Shown here: positions 16,534-25,053 of the stretch, piece by piece
Numbering within the stretch: position 1 is the stretch's first letter
Layout of the letters: each line of letters starts with the position of its first letter
Assembly: GCA_026398275.1 (NCBI GenBank)
Contig: JAPLTF010000017.1
Span: 62,001-126,000, forward strand
DNA from: Verrucomicrobiota bacterium
GTDB lineage: Bacteria; Verrucomicrobiota; Verrucomicrobiia; Chthoniobacterales; Terrimicrobiaceae
Reading direction: 5' to 3'
DNA length: 64,000 nt
Translations under genes and position numbers: made by a program
Notes under the pieces: generated by a model
The model's database searches: none
Told to the model about the DNA's origin: nothing
What the model saw: only the letters and a program-made list of their open reading frames with translations

Positions 16534-18399
16534 CTACTTTTCGATGATTTTGACGTCGTCGATGTAAAGGACCCCGCCTTGGGAGCCGGGGGACAGCATG
16601 AAGGCGATGGTGGTGGACCAATCCGTCACCTGCTTGAGATCCGCAAGGTCTTTGTTGTCGAATTTCACGGTGATCTCCTTCCTCACCTCCGCCCAGCTTG
16701 TGCCCGCCGTGAACGGGATCAGTTCAAGCTTGCGCTGCTCGGCGTCATTTTTTTTCACCGTGGCAGAATTGCGGTCGCCGCGTTCGATCTTCGCCTCGCT
16801 CAGCTTTTTGAACCCGCGATACTGGATGCCCACGGCGGCATTGTTGACTTTGCTGCCCTTGACCTTCATCGAAAAAATATAGGTCGTGCCTGTTTTGAGC
16901 GGGCTGCGTCCGGACTGGACCGCGGTGAAAAAATTGGCCGGTGATCCCCAAACGACAAGATCCGTTGTATTGAACGGCTTCCAGTTTTTGTCCAGGGCCG
17001 CACTGTATTGCGTGGGAACCGGCATGATTTTGTTCGGGCTGGGTGCATAGCCAGCCTTGAGACAGGCGAGCCCCTCGGCGGGCTTGGCCTCGGCATCATC
17101 CGCCTCTTTGACCACCGAGAAAAAGCCGTAGAAGTTTCCGCGGTCGAGGCCGAAATTGCATTCCCAGCCGGACGGGGAATTGAACGGCGGGGTCCCGGCA
17201 TCGCCCTTGAGTTCCACGGGCGCGCCAAATTTCGGTTCGGTTTTGGTTCCGGAATTCAAAGAGAGGGCGACTTTCCCATTGCTTTTTCCGAAGACCAGAT
17301 CGAACAGCCCGTCGCCGTTGAAATCGCCGGATGCGATGGTCGTGATCCCGCCCAGCGAGAGCAGTCCGGAGGCTTTGGCGGCATCCATGGGATCTTTCCC
17401 GACCGCCGTCGTCGCCGCCGTCGCTCCGCCTACGGGGATGAATGAGTCAAAGGCCAGGGTGTCACCGGCTTTCCACTGCTTCCCATTGTTGAGGTATACG
17501 GCAATTTTTCCGGTGCGCTCAGCGACCAGCAGATCCTGGTTTCCGTCGCCGTTGTAATCTACGATGCAGGGGGTGAGTTGCTCGAGTCCCATACCATAAG
17601 CGAGCACGCTCCGGTTGTTTTCGTCGAAGACGGGCCTTGATCCCGATCCCGTGTTGAGGAGCAGGTGGATGCTGTTCGCAGAGTAGGATCCCTCGCCGAC
17701 GAGCAGGTCGTCCTTGCCGTCCCGGTTCCAGTCCCACACCGCCGGGGCAAAGACGTTGCCCCATTTTTTCAGCGAGTCCTTCATGGTGGGGATGATCGCG
17801 GAGGCGATGCTGGAAGGCTGGCGGTAGTCGGGTTTGACTCCGGAGCCGGAGTTGGGGATGAGCAGGATCTCCCCGAGGTAGTTTCCAATCACAAGGTCCT
17901 TCTTCCCGGAGCGGGTGATCTCACACAGGTGGATCCGCTGGCCCTGGCGCGCGTTCGCATCGTTTACCCCCTGGAGCGAGGGATCGGTCGGGCTGATTCG
18001 CGAGAGAAAAAGATTCGACAGTTCGCCCACGGTGAACTTCGGTTCCGTCTTGGTGCCCGCATTGAAAAAGACCCGCAGGTATCCCAGGACATCCATGGCG
18101 GCGATGTCGGGAAGGCTGTCCCCGTTCAGGTCGGCGACGGACACGGAGACCGGCATGCTGGTGTCGGCAATTGTTCCGCTGGTGGTCAGGATTGGCAGGG
18201 CTCCCCGCTCTCCTGCGAGCGCCCCGGTGGTGTCCACTCCGTCCCAGATGTTGTCGCGCCGGAAACCGGTTTCAAACCCAGGATTCCCGATCATATTTTT
18301 GGGAGCCGCCGGCGCCGGCGCCGGGGCCTGGGCAAATAATGCCCCGGTGAAAACCAGACATCCCGCTTGGGCAATAAGGGAGAACAGGGAAATACGCAT
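16534..18399 (-). CDS. Secreted FG-GAP/VCBS-repeat protein with C-terminal jelly-roll-like domain
   Basis: This 621-residue secreted protein has a signal peptide (ending FTGALFAQA) and at least five FG-GAP-type repeats with calcium-binding DxNGDxxxD loops: VADLNGDSLPDIA, WDWNRDGKDDLL, VDYNGDGNQDLL and SGDFNGDGLFDLV, plus one degenerate copy (CEITRSGKKDLV). These would form a beta-propeller. The last 200 or so residues (GNPGFETG-like start at the front, IDDVKIIEK at the end) look like a carbohydrate-binding or jelly-roll module. It probably acts at the cell surface in adhesion or polysaccharide binding. Confidence 0.82.
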   Translation of the reverse strand: MRISLFSLIAQAGCLVFTGALFAQAPAPAPAAPKNMIGNPGFETGFRRDNIWDGVDTTGALAGERGALPILTTSGTIADTSMPVSVSVADLNGDSLPDIAAMDVLGYLRVFFNAGTKTEPKFTVGELSNLFLSRISPTDPSLQGVNDANARQGQRIHLCEITRSGKKDLVIGNYLGEILLIPNSGSGVKPDYRQPSSIASAIIPTMKDSLKKWGNVFAPAVWDWNRDGKDDLLVGEGSYSANSIHLLLNTGSGSRPVFDENNRSVLAYGMGLEQLTPCIVDYNGDGNQDLLVAERTGKIAVYLNNGKQWKAGDTLAFDSFIPVGGATAATTAVGKDPMDAAKASGLLSLGGITTIASGDFNGDGLFDLVFGKSNGKVALSLNSGTKTEPKFGAPVELKGDAGTPPFNSPSGWECNFGLDRGNFYGFFSVVKEADDAEAKPAEGLACLKAGYAPSPNKIMPVPTQYSAALDKNWKPFNTTDLVVWGSPANFFTAVQSGRSPLKTGTTYIFSMKVKGSKVNNAAVGIQYRGFKKLSEAKIERGDRNSATVKKNDAEQRKLELIPFTAGTSWAEVRKEITVKFDNKDLADLKQVTDWSTTIAFMLSPGSQGGVLYIDDVKIIEK

Positions 18400-18470
18400 G
18401 CGAAGAACCACAATCATATGGACGGTCCGGGCGATGAAATCAATCCAAACCCTCATGAAAAATCCGGACG

Positions 18471-18929
18471 CTACTTCCGCCGCTGAAAATCCGCCACCAC
18501 ACGGTCGATTTCGCGGTCGACGACACGCTTCTTCAAATCCGAGCGCTTGTCCCCGGCATCTTTTCCTTTGCCCAGCCCGAGCTCAACCTTGACCCGGCCC
18601 TGCTTCCAATACATGGCCAGGGCAACGACCGTTCGTCCGGCGCGCTCGATCTCCCCCACGAGCTTGTCGATTTCGGCCCGGTGGAGCAGAAGCCTCCGGA
18701 CGCGCTTGGCCTCGTGCTGTTCGTGGCTGGCGCGCTCGTAAGGCTGGATGCTCGCTTCGTAAAGGCAGAGATTCCCTTCGTGGACCCGCGCGAATGCCCC
18801 CTGCAGTGACACGAGACCGGCACGGATGGATTTCACCTCGGTGCCTTTGAGTTCCACACCCGCCTCAAACCGTTCGAGAATATGATAATCCCGAAGGGCC
18901 TTTCGGTTTGTGGTGATCTCTGCGGCCAT
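18471..18929 (-). CDS. smpB: SsrA-binding protein SmpB
   Basis: This 152-residue tmRNA partner is needed for trans-translation, which rescues stalled ribosomes. Typical blocks are present: YHILERFEAGVELKGTEVKSIR, then LVSLQGAFARV, and a basic C-terminal tail (KRSDLKKRVVDREIDRVV) that reads the empty mRNA channel. The tmRNA gene itself is not in the window. rpoZ lies 27 bases upstream on the same strand, so the two are probably co-transcribed. Confidence 0.96.
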   Translation of the reverse strand: MAAEITTNRKALRDYHILERFEAGVELKGTEVKSIRAGLVSLQGAFARVHEGNLCLYEASIQPYERASHEQHEAKRVRRLLLHRAEIDKLVGEIERAGRTVVALAMYWKQGRVKVELGLGKGKDAGDKRSDLKKRVVDREIDRVVADFQRRK

Positions 18930-18956
18930 GGAATCCGGGAAACTTCCCGGGAACGG

Positions 18957-19160
18957 TCAAGCGGCAGCCTTGGGGGCCACGGCGAGCTTCCCCTTCGCGA
19001 TTTCCATCAGGGCGATATCGGCCAATCCCATGCGGAACTCCACCTCGACCATGGGGCGGCTTCCTGCGGTGAGCTGGCGAACGCGACGGGAGACCGCATT
19101 GATGAGAACCTGGGGTTCAGTGATGACTTTGGCGGCGTCTTCGAGGAGTTGTGCGTTCAT
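18957..19160 (-). CDS. rpoZ: RNA polymerase omega subunit
   Basis: This 67-residue protein resembles RpoZ: LINAVSRRVRQLTAGSRPMV matches the omega core that clamps the beta-prime C-terminus, followed by a conserved helix (ADIALMEIAKGKL). It is shorter than the Escherichia protein but in the range of other phyla. It lies directly upstream of smpB, and the 135 bases before it hold the likely promoter. The call rests on the conserved core, since small size limits certainty. Confidence 0.8.
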   Translation of the reverse strand: MNAQLLEDAAKVITEPQVLINAVSRRVRQLTAGSRPMVEVEFRMGLADIALMEIAKGKLAVAPKAAA

Positions 19161-19295
19161 GAAAATGGAGTGGCGGGGTGCCGGTATTTACCCTCTGCGG
19201 GACGGGGATCATAGAACCATACGTCACCCTGTCAAATGATTTTCCACAACAAATTGCGCGGCAGACAGACCGCGGGAAACGGATCCGGGCCCCGC

Positions 19296-20462
19296 TCAAA
19301 TCACTCCGAGCCCCTTGAGAAGGGAGAGCATGATGGCGGCGGCCATGACCGATCCGATCTGTCCGCCGGTATTGGCGCCCATGGCGTGCATGAGAAGGTA
19401 GTTGTGCTTGTTCCAGCGCTGGCCCTCGTTCTGGACCAACCGGGCGGCCATGGGATAGGCGGAGATGCCTGCTGCTCCCACCAGCGGGTTCACCTTTCCG
19501 CCGGAGAGCAGATACCAGATCTTGCCGAGGAGGAGTCCGCCGACGGTGTCGATAATGATCGCCACCAGGCCGAGGCCGAAGACCATGAGGGTTTCGCGGG
19601 TGAGGAATTGCGGGCCGGCCATCGTCCCGCCGATCGCCAGGCCGAGGAAGAGCGTGGCGACGTTCGCGATTTCATTCTCCGAGGCATTCGCCAGACGAGG
19701 GACCACGCCGCTGACCTTCATGAAGTTCCCAAGCATGATCATACCCATCAACGGCAGGCCCTGCGGCGCAATGATTCCGGTAATCGCAGTGACAATGATC
19801 GGAAAGGCAATCAGCGCCGCCCTCGAGACCTTTCCCTTCGGGCTCGGCATCTTTACCGCCCGCTCCTTGCGCGTCGTGAGCAGGCGCATGATCGGAGGCT
19901 GGATCACGGGGACGAGGGCCATGTAGGAATACGCCGCAACCGCCAAGGCCCCGACCATCGCGGTCGGGATCTTGCCCATCCCGGCGAACATGTTGGACAC
20001 GAAAATCACCGTCGGCCCGTCACAGGCCCCGATGGCGGCCACCGAGACGGCCTCCTCCTTGGAGAATCCGAGCGCGAGCGCGAGCAGGAGAGTGATGAAG
20101 ATCCCGAGCTGTCCCGCCGCCCCGAACAGGAGCAGCTTGGGATTGGCGAGCAGCGGGGAAAAATCCGTCATCGATCCGATGCCGACGAAGATCAGCAGCG
20201 GGAAGAGCTCGTTCCCGATGCCGAAGTCGTAGAGCGTCTTGAGGACTCCGCCCTGGGCCATCACCTCGCTCAGCGGCAGATTCACCAGCAGGCACCCGAA
20301 GGCAATCGGGAGCAGGAGGAGCGGCTCGACGCCTTTTGCGATCGCCAGCCAGAACATGGCACAGGCGACGGCGATCATGATCACATTCGGCCCGCCGTGG
20401 GTGAACAGAAACCGCACGCCCTCGAACAGCGCCCCAAGCGCAGCCAGGATCGCGTCGCTCAT
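19296..20462 (-). CDS. mmdB: Sodium-pumping decarboxylase beta subunit (methylmalonyl-CoA decarboxylase type)
   Basis: This 388-residue integral membrane protein couples decarboxylation of a carboxybiotin to Na+ export. The conserved region IV is present (IGACDGPTVIFVSNMFAG), with the Asp that binds sodium, as is the C-terminal NYLLMHAMGANTGGQIGSV. It overlaps the upstream 47-residue gene by four bases (ATGA). The cluster also has the alpha, biotin-carrier and delta subunits and an epimerase, which points to methylmalonyl-CoA as the substrate rather than oxaloacetate or glutaconyl-CoA. Confidence 0.93.
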   Translation of the reverse strand: MSDAILAALGALFEGVRFLFTHGGPNVIMIAVACAMFWLAIAKGVEPLLLLPIAFGCLLVNLPLSEVMAQGGVLKTLYDFGIGNELFPLLIFVGIGSMTDFSPLLANPKLLLFGAAGQLGIFITLLLALALGFSKEEAVSVAAIGACDGPTVIFVSNMFAGMGKIPTAMVGALAVAAYSYMALVPVIQPPIMRLLTTRKERAVKMPSPKGKVSRAALIAFPIIVTAITGIIAPQGLPLMGMIMLGNFMKVSGVVPRLANASENEIANVATLFLGLAIGGTMAGPQFLTRETLMVFGLGLVAIIIDTVGGLLLGKIWYLLSGGKVNPLVGAAGISAYPMAARLVQNEGQRWNKHNYLLMHAMGANTGGQIGSVMAAAIMLSLLKGLGVI

Positions 20463-20602
20463 TTCTTTTCCTCCTCCTTCCCGGGGCGAACCGGAAAAAA
20501 TGCGGTGAGGGCGCAGATGACGAGGGTGATGAAGAAGAGGCTGGCCAGGGTGCCGCCCATTCCCACCACCAGCATCGTGAGGCCGAAAATTGTGTTGTCC
20601 AT
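20459..20602 (-). CDS. OadG-like single-span small subunit (47 aa)
   Basis: This small protein reads MDNTIFGLTMLVVGMGGTLA, followed by a hydrophobic stretch (SLFFITLVICALTAFFPV) and a charged end (GKEEEKK). The GLTMLVVGMG start resembles the membrane helix of OadG/gamma subunits of sodium-pump decarboxylases. It overlaps mmdB by four bases and starts 17 bases after the terC stop. It could be an epsilon-like subunit of the kind known from Veillonella, which helps hold the complex together. It is easily missed because of its length. Confidence 0.75.
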   Translation of the reverse strand: MDNTIFGLTMLVVGMGGTLASLFFITLVICALTAFFPVRPGKEEEKK

Positions 20603-20618
20603 GGCGGGGGCTTTATTT

Positions 20619-21569
20619 TTAAGGCGGGGTAAGTCGCTTGTGCCACACAGAAAGAATCATGGAGACAAGGAGGACAGTTCCAATGACCAAGAGCGAGACA
20701 AAAGAGTGCGCTTTGAACCACTCCTCGATGGGAGGATATGCACCGGCCATCATCTTCACGCCAATGAAGAGCAGGATCACGCTCACGCCATGCTTGAGAA
20801 AACTGAACAGGCCCAGGACCCCGCGCAGCGCGAAAAACATGGAGTTCAAGCCCAGCACCGCGAAAACGTTGGATGTAAGCACGACGAAGGGATCCTGGCT
20901 GATCCCCATGATCGCGGGGATCGAGTCCAGCGCAAAAAGGACGTCCGTGCTGCCGATGACCAGGAAGACCAGGAAAAGCGGCGTGATGAACCACCTGCCT
21001 TCGTGCCGGACCACCAGCCGTCCGCTTTCGGGATCAGTGGCCCGGATGGGAAGAACCCCGGATGCAAGCCGGTAGAACAGATTGCTCTCCGGCTTGACCT
21101 GCTCGTTTTCGTCGGAAGAGATCATTTTCCATGCGGTCCAAACCAGCAGCAGCCCGAAGATGTAAATCAACCAGTGAAACCTCTGGACAAGAGCGATCCC
21201 GAAAAGGATGAAGAGCACGCGCAGAGCGATCGAAAGGTAGATGCCCAGCTTGATCAGCTTCGGCTGGGCCGCCGGCGGAACGCCCATCAAGGAGAAGATC
21301 AGGATGAACACGAAAAGGTTGTCGACCGAGAGCGAATATTCGGTGAGGTATCCGGTGACAAAAAGCAGCGAAATCGCAGGGCCCTGCGGGTGGATGAAAT
21401 ACACAAGCCCGCCGAAGGCGAGAGCCACGGAAACCCAGAGCCCCGTCCACCGGAGCGCGGATGCCACCCCGACAGCCGTATGGCGGTGCGTGATGACAAA
21501 GAGGTCCAGCGCGCAGACCACAAGCACTGTCACTGAAAATATGATCCAGAGCAACGTGACAGGGTCCAT
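20619..21569 (-). CDS. TerC/Alx-family membrane protein
   Basis: This 316-residue protein has about nine membrane helices and the TerC signatures: EYSLSVDNLFVFILIF and DVLFALDSIPAIMGIS, each with conserved Asp in the membrane. Alx and related proteins export manganese, and others are linked to tellurite resistance or to metal loading of secreted enzymes. It sits, in the same orientation, between mmdD and the 47-residue subunit, so it is embedded in the decarboxylase operon. I saw no manganese riboswitch in the 79 bases before it. Confidence 0.9.
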   Translation of the reverse strand: MDPVTLLWIIFSVTVLVVCALDLFVITHRHTAVGVASALRWTGLWVSVALAFGGLVYFIHPQGPAISLLFVTGYLTEYSLSVDNLFVFILIFSLMGVPPAAQPKLIKLGIYLSIALRVLFILFGIALVQRFHWLIYIFGLLLVWTAWKMISSDENEQVKPESNLFYRLASGVLPIRATDPESGRLVVRHEGRWFITPLFLVFLVIGSTDVLFALDSIPAIMGISQDPFVVLTSNVFAVLGLNSMFFALRGVLGLFSFLKHGVSVILLFIGVKMMAGAYPPIEEWFKAHSFVSLLVIGTVLLVSMILSVWHKRLTPP

Positions 21570-21648
21570 CCAGTCAAGATTCTCAGATACCGCAAGGTGC
21601 GGTCAACTGCCGTTTGTCCATCTGGCCGGCCAGCGATCGACGGGAGGC

Positions 21649-22008
21649 CTATCGGAAGGTGTGCGAGCGGAAGATACTGCGGCGGCCCTCACGGGACCAC
21701 ATCAGGGATTCCGCCGGGCTCACAGAGACGACCCTGTGCTGGTCGCCCAGCGTGCAGTAGACGGCAGCCGCAATGGCGGTGAAAACCTCCGCTGGGACCT
21801 CCTGCGTTTTCTGCGGGGCTGCGGCAGGTGCCGGAGCCGGGCCCTTGAGCGTGTTGCTCTCCGGGGCAGGCGCGCCGCGCAGGCTGCGGACCTCGGCCCG
21901 CAGATCGGACACGATCTTTGCGAGGATGAGGAGCCCTGCCGTCACCAGCAGAAGCACGGCGGTCTCAAGCTTCAGGGCTTCTGCAGCGGAAGCGAAAAGA
22001 ATATTCAT
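21649..22008 (-). CDS. mmdD: Decarboxylase delta/gamma subunit (OadG/MmdD-like)
   Basis: This 119-residue protein has one membrane helix (ETAVLLLVTAGLLILAKIV), an Ala/Pro linker (about 45-65) and a conserved C-terminal part. The C-terminal part runs from AEVFTAIAAAVYCTLGDQHR to SLMWSREGRRSIFRSHTFR, which matches the region of MmdD/OadG that contacts the catalytic subunit. It starts 5 bases after the biotin-carrier gene. It should anchor the soluble alpha subunit and carrier to the membrane beta subunit. Confidence 0.82.
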   Translation of the reverse strand: MNILFASAAEALKLETAVLLLVTAGLLILAKIVSDLRAEVRSLRGAPAPESNTLKGPAPAPAAAPQKTQEVPAEVFTAIAAAVYCTLGDQHRVVSVSPAESLMWSREGRRSIFRSHTFR

Positions 22009-22013
22009 GGACC

Positions 22014-22400
22014 TCAGGAAAGCGTGACCAGGACCTGTCCCTCCTCAACGGCATCCGCGGGGGCGACATGGATTGTGGCGACCGTGCCGTCGTGCTCGGC
22101 ATAGACGAAAGTATTCATCTTCATGGCCTCGACCGTCGCGAGTTGGGCGCCGGCGGCGACCTTCTGCCCGACCTGGCAGTCGATCGAAACGATGCGTCCG
22201 GCCAGCGGGCTGGTGACAGCGCCGGATCCGGCCACGGGGGCGGCGGCCGGCTTCGGGGCCGACGACGGAGGCGGGGCGACGCTGGTCTGCTGAAATGCCG
22301 GTGCAGGCGGCTGGCCTGCCGCCGGGTTTCCCTGCTCATCAAGCGCCTCGACGACCACATCGAATACTTTTCCGTCAACGGTAATGCGTAGCTTTTTCAT
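22014..22400 (-). CDS. mmdC: Biotin carboxyl carrier subunit
   Basis: This 128-residue carrier has a short N-terminal domain (KLRITVDGKVFDVVVEAL), an Ala/Pro-rich flexible linker (about 30-60) and a biotinyl domain. The biotin attachment site is K94 in VEAMKMNT. The mobile arm moves carboxybiotin from the alpha subunit to the membrane beta subunit. It lies 35 bases after the alpha-subunit gene and 5 bases before the delta subunit. Confidence 0.93.
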   Translation of the reverse strand: MKKLRITVDGKVFDVVVEALDEQGNPAAGQPPAPAFQQTSVAPPPSSAPKPAAAPVAGSGAVTSPLAGRIVSIDCQVGQKVAAGAQLATVEAMKMNTFVYAEHDGTVATIHVAPADAVEEGQVLVTLS

Positions 22401-22435
22401 TTTGTTTTAATCCTTCATCTCCTTCCCGGGCTTCG

Positions 22436-23980
22436 TCAAAGCGGAATGTTGCCGTGTTTTTTCGGCGGCCGGGTCTCGCGTTTGGAGAGGGTGTTGCGGA
22501 GCGCCATGGCGACCATCGCCCGCGTCTGGCCGGGGCGGATGACATCGGTGATGATCCCCTTGCCCGCCGCCTGATACGGCGAGGCGAATTTCGCGCGGTA
22601 GTCCGCGATGAGCTTCGCCTCGCAGGTGGGATCTTTTTCGATCTCGCGCTTGTAGAGGATCTTGACCGCGCCTTCGGCGCCCATGACGGCGATCTCAGCG
22701 GTCGGCCAGGCAAAGACGAGGTCCGCGCCGAGATCCTGGCTGCACATGGCGAGGTAGGCTCCGCCGTAGGCCTTGCGCAGAATGACCGTGATCTTCGGCA
22801 CCGTTGCGGCACCGTAGGCGAAGAGCATCTTCGCGCCGTGGCGGATGATGCCGCCACGCTCCTGCGCGACGCCGGGAAGGAAGCCGCCGGTGTCCACGAG
22901 GGTGACGAGCGGGATGTTGAAGATGTTGCAGAAGCGGATGAATCGGGCGGCCTTGTCCGAGGCGTCGATGTCGAGCGTGCCGGCCTTGAATTTCGGCTGG
23001 TTGCCGATGATGCCGACCACGACTCCCTGGATCCGTCCGAACCCGACGACGATGTTCTTTGCGAAGTCCATCTGGACCTCGAAAAAATCAGCGTCGTCCA
23101 CGAGTCGGGCGATCACAGCCTTGATGTCGAGAGGATTTTTCCCGTCCTCCGGAATGAGGTCATCCATCTCCGGATCCTCATCCATCACGAGCGGGACCGA
23201 GAGGTCGTGCGGGGGATCCATGATGTTGTTCGACGGGATGAACGAGAGAAGCTTCTGGACGATCGCGACCGCATGCGCGTCGTTGTCCGCGACGAAGTGG
23301 ATGTTTCCGCTGATCGTCGCATGGGCGGCCGCGCTGCCGACCTCGGCCATCGTGCATTTCTGGCCGGTCGCGGCAAAGATGACCTCCGGGCCGGTGATGA
23401 ACATGTTCGCCTGGTCCTTGACCATGACCTGGAAATCCGTGAGCGCCGGCGAGTAGGCTGCGCCGCCCGCGCACGGGCCGGCGATCACCGCGATCTGCGG
23501 CACCACGCCGGAGAGATACACATTTTTGAAGAAGACCTTGCCGTATCCGGAGAGCGACTCGACGCCCTCCTGGATGCGCGCTCCGCCGGAGTCGTTGAAG
23601 CAGACAACCGGCATGCCGGACTGCTGGGCGAAATCCATGATGTCGCAGATCTTGTGGGCGTGCATGCTGCCGAGCGATCCGCCGGCGACCGTGAAGTCCT
23701 CGCTGTAGGCGGCCACCGGGCGCCCGCCGACATAGCCGGTGCCGGTCACCACGCCGTCCGCGGGGAGCTCCTTCTTCTCCATGCCGAAGTTGTGGCAGGC
23801 GTGCTTGGCATGCATCCCGAACTCCATGAACGTCCCCTGCTGAAAGAGGGCGTCCAGCCGGTCGCGGGCGGTCATGAGGCCCTTTTTGCGGCGGGCCTCC
23901 AGCTTGTCCTTGCCGCCTCCGGCAAGCACCTTTTCGCGGCGGGCGTCGAGCTCTTCGAGAAATTCTTTTTTGATGGCCAT
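22436..23980 (-). CDS. mmdA: Methylmalonyl-CoA decarboxylase alpha subunit (carboxyltransferase)
   Basis: This 514-residue carboxyltransferase of the propionyl-CoA carboxylase beta/MmdA family transfers the carboxyl group from methylmalonyl-CoA to biotin. The two crotonase-like halves are complete. The oxyanion-hole and CoA motifs are visible (CFNDSGGARIQEGVESLSGY, then AGPCAGGAAYSPALTDF, and LVDTGGFLPGVAQE). The neighbouring Na+-pump subunits set it apart from a plain propionyl-CoA carboxylase beta chain. The epimerase gene ends 4 bases before it. Confidence 0.92.
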   Translation of the reverse strand: MAIKKEFLEELDARREKVLAGGGKDKLEARRKKGLMTARDRLDALFQQGTFMEFGMHAKHACHNFGMEKKELPADGVVTGTGYVGGRPVAAYSEDFTVAGGSLGSMHAHKICDIMDFAQQSGMPVVCFNDSGGARIQEGVESLSGYGKVFFKNVYLSGVVPQIAVIAGPCAGGAAYSPALTDFQVMVKDQANMFITGPEVIFAATGQKCTMAEVGSAAAHATISGNIHFVADNDAHAVAIVQKLLSFIPSNNIMDPPHDLSVPLVMDEDPEMDDLIPEDGKNPLDIKAVIARLVDDADFFEVQMDFAKNIVVGFGRIQGVVVGIIGNQPKFKAGTLDIDASDKAARFIRFCNIFNIPLVTLVDTGGFLPGVAQERGGIIRHGAKMLFAYGAATVPKITVILRKAYGGAYLAMCSQDLGADLVFAWPTAEIAVMGAEGAVKILYKREIEKDPTCEAKLIADYRAKFASPYQAAGKGIITDVIRPGQTRAMVAMALRNTLSKRETRPPKKHGNIPL

Positions 23981-23984
23981 AAAG

Positions 23985-24431
23985 CTAGTGTTTGCAGGAG
24001 CAGCCGCCGGAGCAGGCTTCGGGTTTCGGTTGGCAGAATTCGGTGAGGACCCCGAACGAGCTCTTCGGGTGCAGGAAGGCCACCAGCTTTCCGCCGGCCC
24101 CGTCGAAGGGGACCTCGTGGATCAGGCGGGCGCCGGATTCCTTCGCCTGCGCGAGCTGTCCGGTGATGTCGGTCGTCGCAAACGCGATGTGGTGGATCCC
24201 CTCGCCCTTGGCTTCGATGAACTTCGCGATCGTGCTCTCCGGGTCGGTCGGTTCGAGGAGCTCGAGGTGGACTTCGCCGCACGCAAAAAATGCCGTGCGC
24301 ACTTTCTGGGACGGCACTTCCTCGAAATGCTCGCATTTGAAACCCAGCGTTTTTTCGTAGTAGGGCAGGGCGGCTTCGATGGACTTCACCGCGATGCCCA
24401 GGTGATCAATTTTTTGAATAGTAGCGCTCAT
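23985..24431 (-). CDS. mce: Methylmalonyl-CoA epimerase with Cys-rich tail
   Basis: This 148-residue vicinal-oxygen-chelate enzyme interconverts the R and S forms of methylmalonyl-CoA and so links the mutase to the decarboxylase. Metal ligands are recognisable in KIDHLGIAV, ELLEPTDP and IHHIAFATTDI. The C-terminus carries an unusual cysteine-rich extension (CSGGCSCKH) that I do not associate with the family. It is the first gene of the decarboxylase operon, and an AT-rich stretch of 76 bases upstream probably holds the promoter. Confidence 0.93.
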   Translation of the reverse strand: MSATIQKIDHLGIAVKSIEAALPYYEKTLGFKCEHFEEVPSQKVRTAFFACGEVHLELLEPTDPESTIAKFIEAKGEGIHHIAFATTDITGQLAQAKESGARLIHEVPFDGAGGKLVAFLHPKSSFGVLTEFCQPKPEACSGGCSCKH

Positions 24432-24507
24432 GAAAATGTATTATTAGGAAATCTAATATCAGCAGAAGTGGCAAGAACTTTTTACTGGCCGGGTTGTTTC
24501 GCTAGTA

Positions 24508-25053
24508 TCATGCCGAAGCGGGAGCTTCAGCCTGGAGAGCGGCATGGGCGCGGGCGACGTGGACGTATTTTTCGGCCCAGGCGCGGAGGCCGGCGCGCTC
24601 GTCGGGGCTGAGCTGTCGAAAGACTTTCCCCGGGGTTCCCATCACCATCGAGCCTGCGGGGATTTTTGTGCGGGGGGTGACGACGGTGCCGGCGGCGATG
24701 AGGCATTGGTCGCCGATTTCCGCACCGTCCAGAACCACGGCGCGCATGCCGACCAGGCATTCGTCTCCCACCGTGCAGGCATGGACGATCGCCCCGTGAC
24801 CGATCGTGCAATACGCGCCGACGATGGCCGGGAGATCATCCGCAAGGTGGATGATCGAGCCATCCTGGACGTTCGATCCCTCGCCGATGATGATCGACTC
24901 GATGTCGCCACGAAGGACGCACCCGTAGAACACGCTGGAATCCTTGGCGAGGCGGACGTCGCCCATGATCCGGGCGTCATTGGCGATGAAGGCGGCTTCC
25001 ATGAGCTGAGGCTCGCGGGAGAGGAATTTTTCGAGGCGTTCGTCGATGGTCAT
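24508..25053 (-). CDS. Gamma-type carbonic anhydrase-like protein
   Basis: This 181-residue left-handed beta-helix protein has hexapeptide repeats typical of the gamma carbonic anhydrase (YrdA/CaiE/PaaY) family. The metal-binding histidines appear in IIHLADD and GHGAIVHACTVG. A final helix (DERAGLRAWAEKYVHVARA) is typical. It overlaps the helical-repeat gene by four bases. Carbonic anhydrase activity would fit the nearby decarboxylase, but many members have unknown activity. Confidence 0.88.
   Translation of the reverse strand: MTIDERLEKFLSREPQLMEAAFIANDARIMGDVRLAKDSSVFYGCVLRGDIESIIIGEGSNVQDGSIIHLADDLPAIVGAYCTIGHGAIVHACTVGDECLVGMRAVVLDGAEIGDQCLIAAGTVVTPRTKIPAGSMVMGTPGKVFRQLSPDERAGLRAWAEKYVHVARAHAALQAEAPASA

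Noticed and set aside
19236-21536. A 766-codon plus-strand open frame across mmdB and terC
   Set aside because: Its composition (His, Asp, Gln and Arg rich) is typical of antisense frames, and it spans three well-supported genes on the other strand.
21570-21648. Manganese riboswitch (yybP-ykoY) before terC
   Set aside because: The 79-base leader is too short and lacks the conserved loop sequences.
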